Of a DNA stretch of 64,000 nt, positions 63,328-64,000 are shown one piece after another (positions within the stretch are counted from its first letter, which is position 1; the number at the start of each line of letters is the position of its first letter). This DNA comes from CAZHVS01 sp964536015. Its GTDB lineage: Bacteria > Bacteroidota > Ignavibacteria > Ignavibacteriales > Ignavibacteriaceae. Where the stretch lies: positions 124,001 through 188,000 of the forward strand of contig CAZHVS010000002.1 of the NCBI GenBank assembly GCA_964536015.1, in the 5' to 3' direction. A model generated the notes under the pieces. The model had not been told where the DNA came from. It saw only the letters and a program-made list of their open reading frames with translations, and ran no database searches. A program made the position numbers and the translations under genes.

Positions 63328-64000
63328 ATGACTTTGCAAAATAATCCTGAGATTAAAGAAACCATTGATAATTCAAATATAAGAAATGGTGAGAATGGTC
63401 AGGATTTAGAAGAACTATTGGATCTGGATAAACATCGCTTAGCTGTAATTCCAGAAAAAAAATCAACTACTAGTGAAAGATGGTTAAAGTATCTTGGACT
63501 TCCTGTTGGCATTTTTGTATTCTTGTATCTTTATTATATGCCAACACCCGCCGGATTATCTGAAGCCGGTCAATCAGTAATTGCATCTTTTTGTTTTGCA
63601 TTGATTCTTTGGGTTTCGGAATCTATACCAACGCATGTAACTTCTCTAATTCTGATGGTTATGCTGGTTTTTCTCGATGGTTGGGAGATGAAAAGCGTGC
63701 TTGGAGTACTAGGTTTTGATGTTATCTGGTTGAATGTAATGGCGTTTATTTTAAGCTCGCTGTTAGTTAAAACAAACATTGCAAAAAGGATAGCACTAAA
63801 TCTTATTGTAAAGTTTGGTAATAAAGCAATGCCAATGATGCTTGCATTTGTGTTATTGCAGCTTGCCTTAGCACCTCTAATACCTGCTACTGCAGCACGT
63901 ACTGTTATAACACTTCCAATTATGCTTATTGTTGCATCTATTTATGGTTCAACAAATGAGAATCCAAATAACTTTGGAAGAAATCTTTTCTTACAAAACC
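63328..64000 (+). CDS. SLC13/DASS-type anion transporter, N-terminal part (cut by window edge)
   Basis: At least 224 residues of an integral membrane protein. A hydrophilic N-terminus of about 55 residues is followed by several helices with SFCFALILWVSESIPTHVTS and LAPLIPATAARTVITLPIM, patterns of the divalent-anion:sodium symporter family (citrate, dicarboxylate or sulfate uptake). The C-terminus is outside the window. The start ATG at 63328 lies 6 bp after the CYTH stop, so it is probably in the same operon. Confidence 0.85.
   Translation, partial: MTLQNNPEIKETIDNSNIRNGENGQDLEELLDLDKHRLAVIPEKKSTTSERWLKYLGLPVGIFVFLYLYYMPTPAGLSEAGQSVIASFCFALILWVSESIPTHVTSLILMVMLVFLDGWEMKSVLGVLGFDVIWLNVMAFILSSLLVKTNIAKRIALNLIVKFGNKAMPMMLAFVLLQLALAPLIPATAARTVITLPIMLIVASIYGSTNENPNNFGRNLFLQN

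Overview
The window looks like a chromosome segment of an AT-rich, diderm member of the Ignavibacteria (Bacteroidota/Chlorobiota side of the tree). The main reason is five predicted secreted proteins that end in the type IX secretion (T9SS) C-terminal sorting domain with the NYPNPFN signature and end in KM(I/V)(I/L)LK-like tails. TonB-dependent uptake, a SusC-style N-terminal domain on the receptor, a Bacteroidota-like TAnnTTTG promoter box and beta-barrel outer membrane proteins agree with this. There is no phage, insertion sequence, CRISPR array or rRNA, and I recognise no tRNA.

Layout. 1-614: the tail of an MBOAT acyltransferase and a DUF4180 protein. 669-10880 (minus): a redox operon transcribed nuoE-like, nuoF-like, a 1231-residue fusion of a ferredoxin, a GltD-type flavoprotein and a molybdopterin-oxidoreductase fold, a tandem zinc-ribbon protein, the two subunits of an Nfn/sulfide-dehydrogenase-type enzyme, and a rubrerythrin-like protein. 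It ends in a strong hairpin terminator. The Mo-type domain has lost the catalytic Cys/Sec and His positions and appears to lack the C-terminal Mo-cofactor domain, so the complex is probably a flavin-based NADH/NADPH/ferredoxin machine and not a formate dehydrogenase. 11216-16619 (plus): small secreted or unknown proteins, a Gfo/Idh/MocA oxidoreductase, a LEA14-like lipoprotein and a LysM lytic transglycosylase. 16645-21364 (plus): a TPP riboswitch with its terminator, then a TonB receptor, thiamin pyrophosphokinase and a sodium:solute symporter, which read as a thiamin salvage operon. 21390-23773 (minus): pyruvoyl arginine decarboxylase, tyrS and smpB.

23868-39066 (minus): a surface-polymer and secretion region. 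It holds poly-gamma-glutamate genes pgsB, pgsC and pgsW, preceded by a CapA/PgsA-type protein that carries a PKD domain and a T9SS sorting domain. They are followed by a periplasmic protein with an internal duplication, an outer-membrane beta-barrel and an LVIVD-repeat lipoprotein. Upstream lie a large YCF48-repeat T9SS protein interrupted by two in-frame TGA codons and a gingipain-like (C25) T9SS protein. I regard the T9SS-CapA/PGA operon as the best candidate for an undescribed system: PGA made at the inner membrane, with dedicated envelope and surface parts encoded beside it.

39285-50089 (plus): glutaryl-CoA dehydrogenase-like enzyme, guaB, a glycosyltransferase, purD, a T9SS beta-helix protein, a TPR protein and an ALDH7-type aldehyde dehydrogenase. 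50222-55113 (minus): a YCF48-like protein, an RsbW-like ATPase, a beta-barrel and a beta-CASP metallo-hydrolase. 55308-58195 (plus): a T9SS protein, a heptad-repeat membrane protein and an unknown helical protein. 58271-62005 (minus): a PhnD-like binding protein, histidine kinase and sigma-54 response regulator in one overlapping operon. 62253-64000 (plus): two CYTH-type proteins and the start of an SLC13-type transporter.

All functions are read from sequence by eye. No database search was run, so family names rest on motif recognition.
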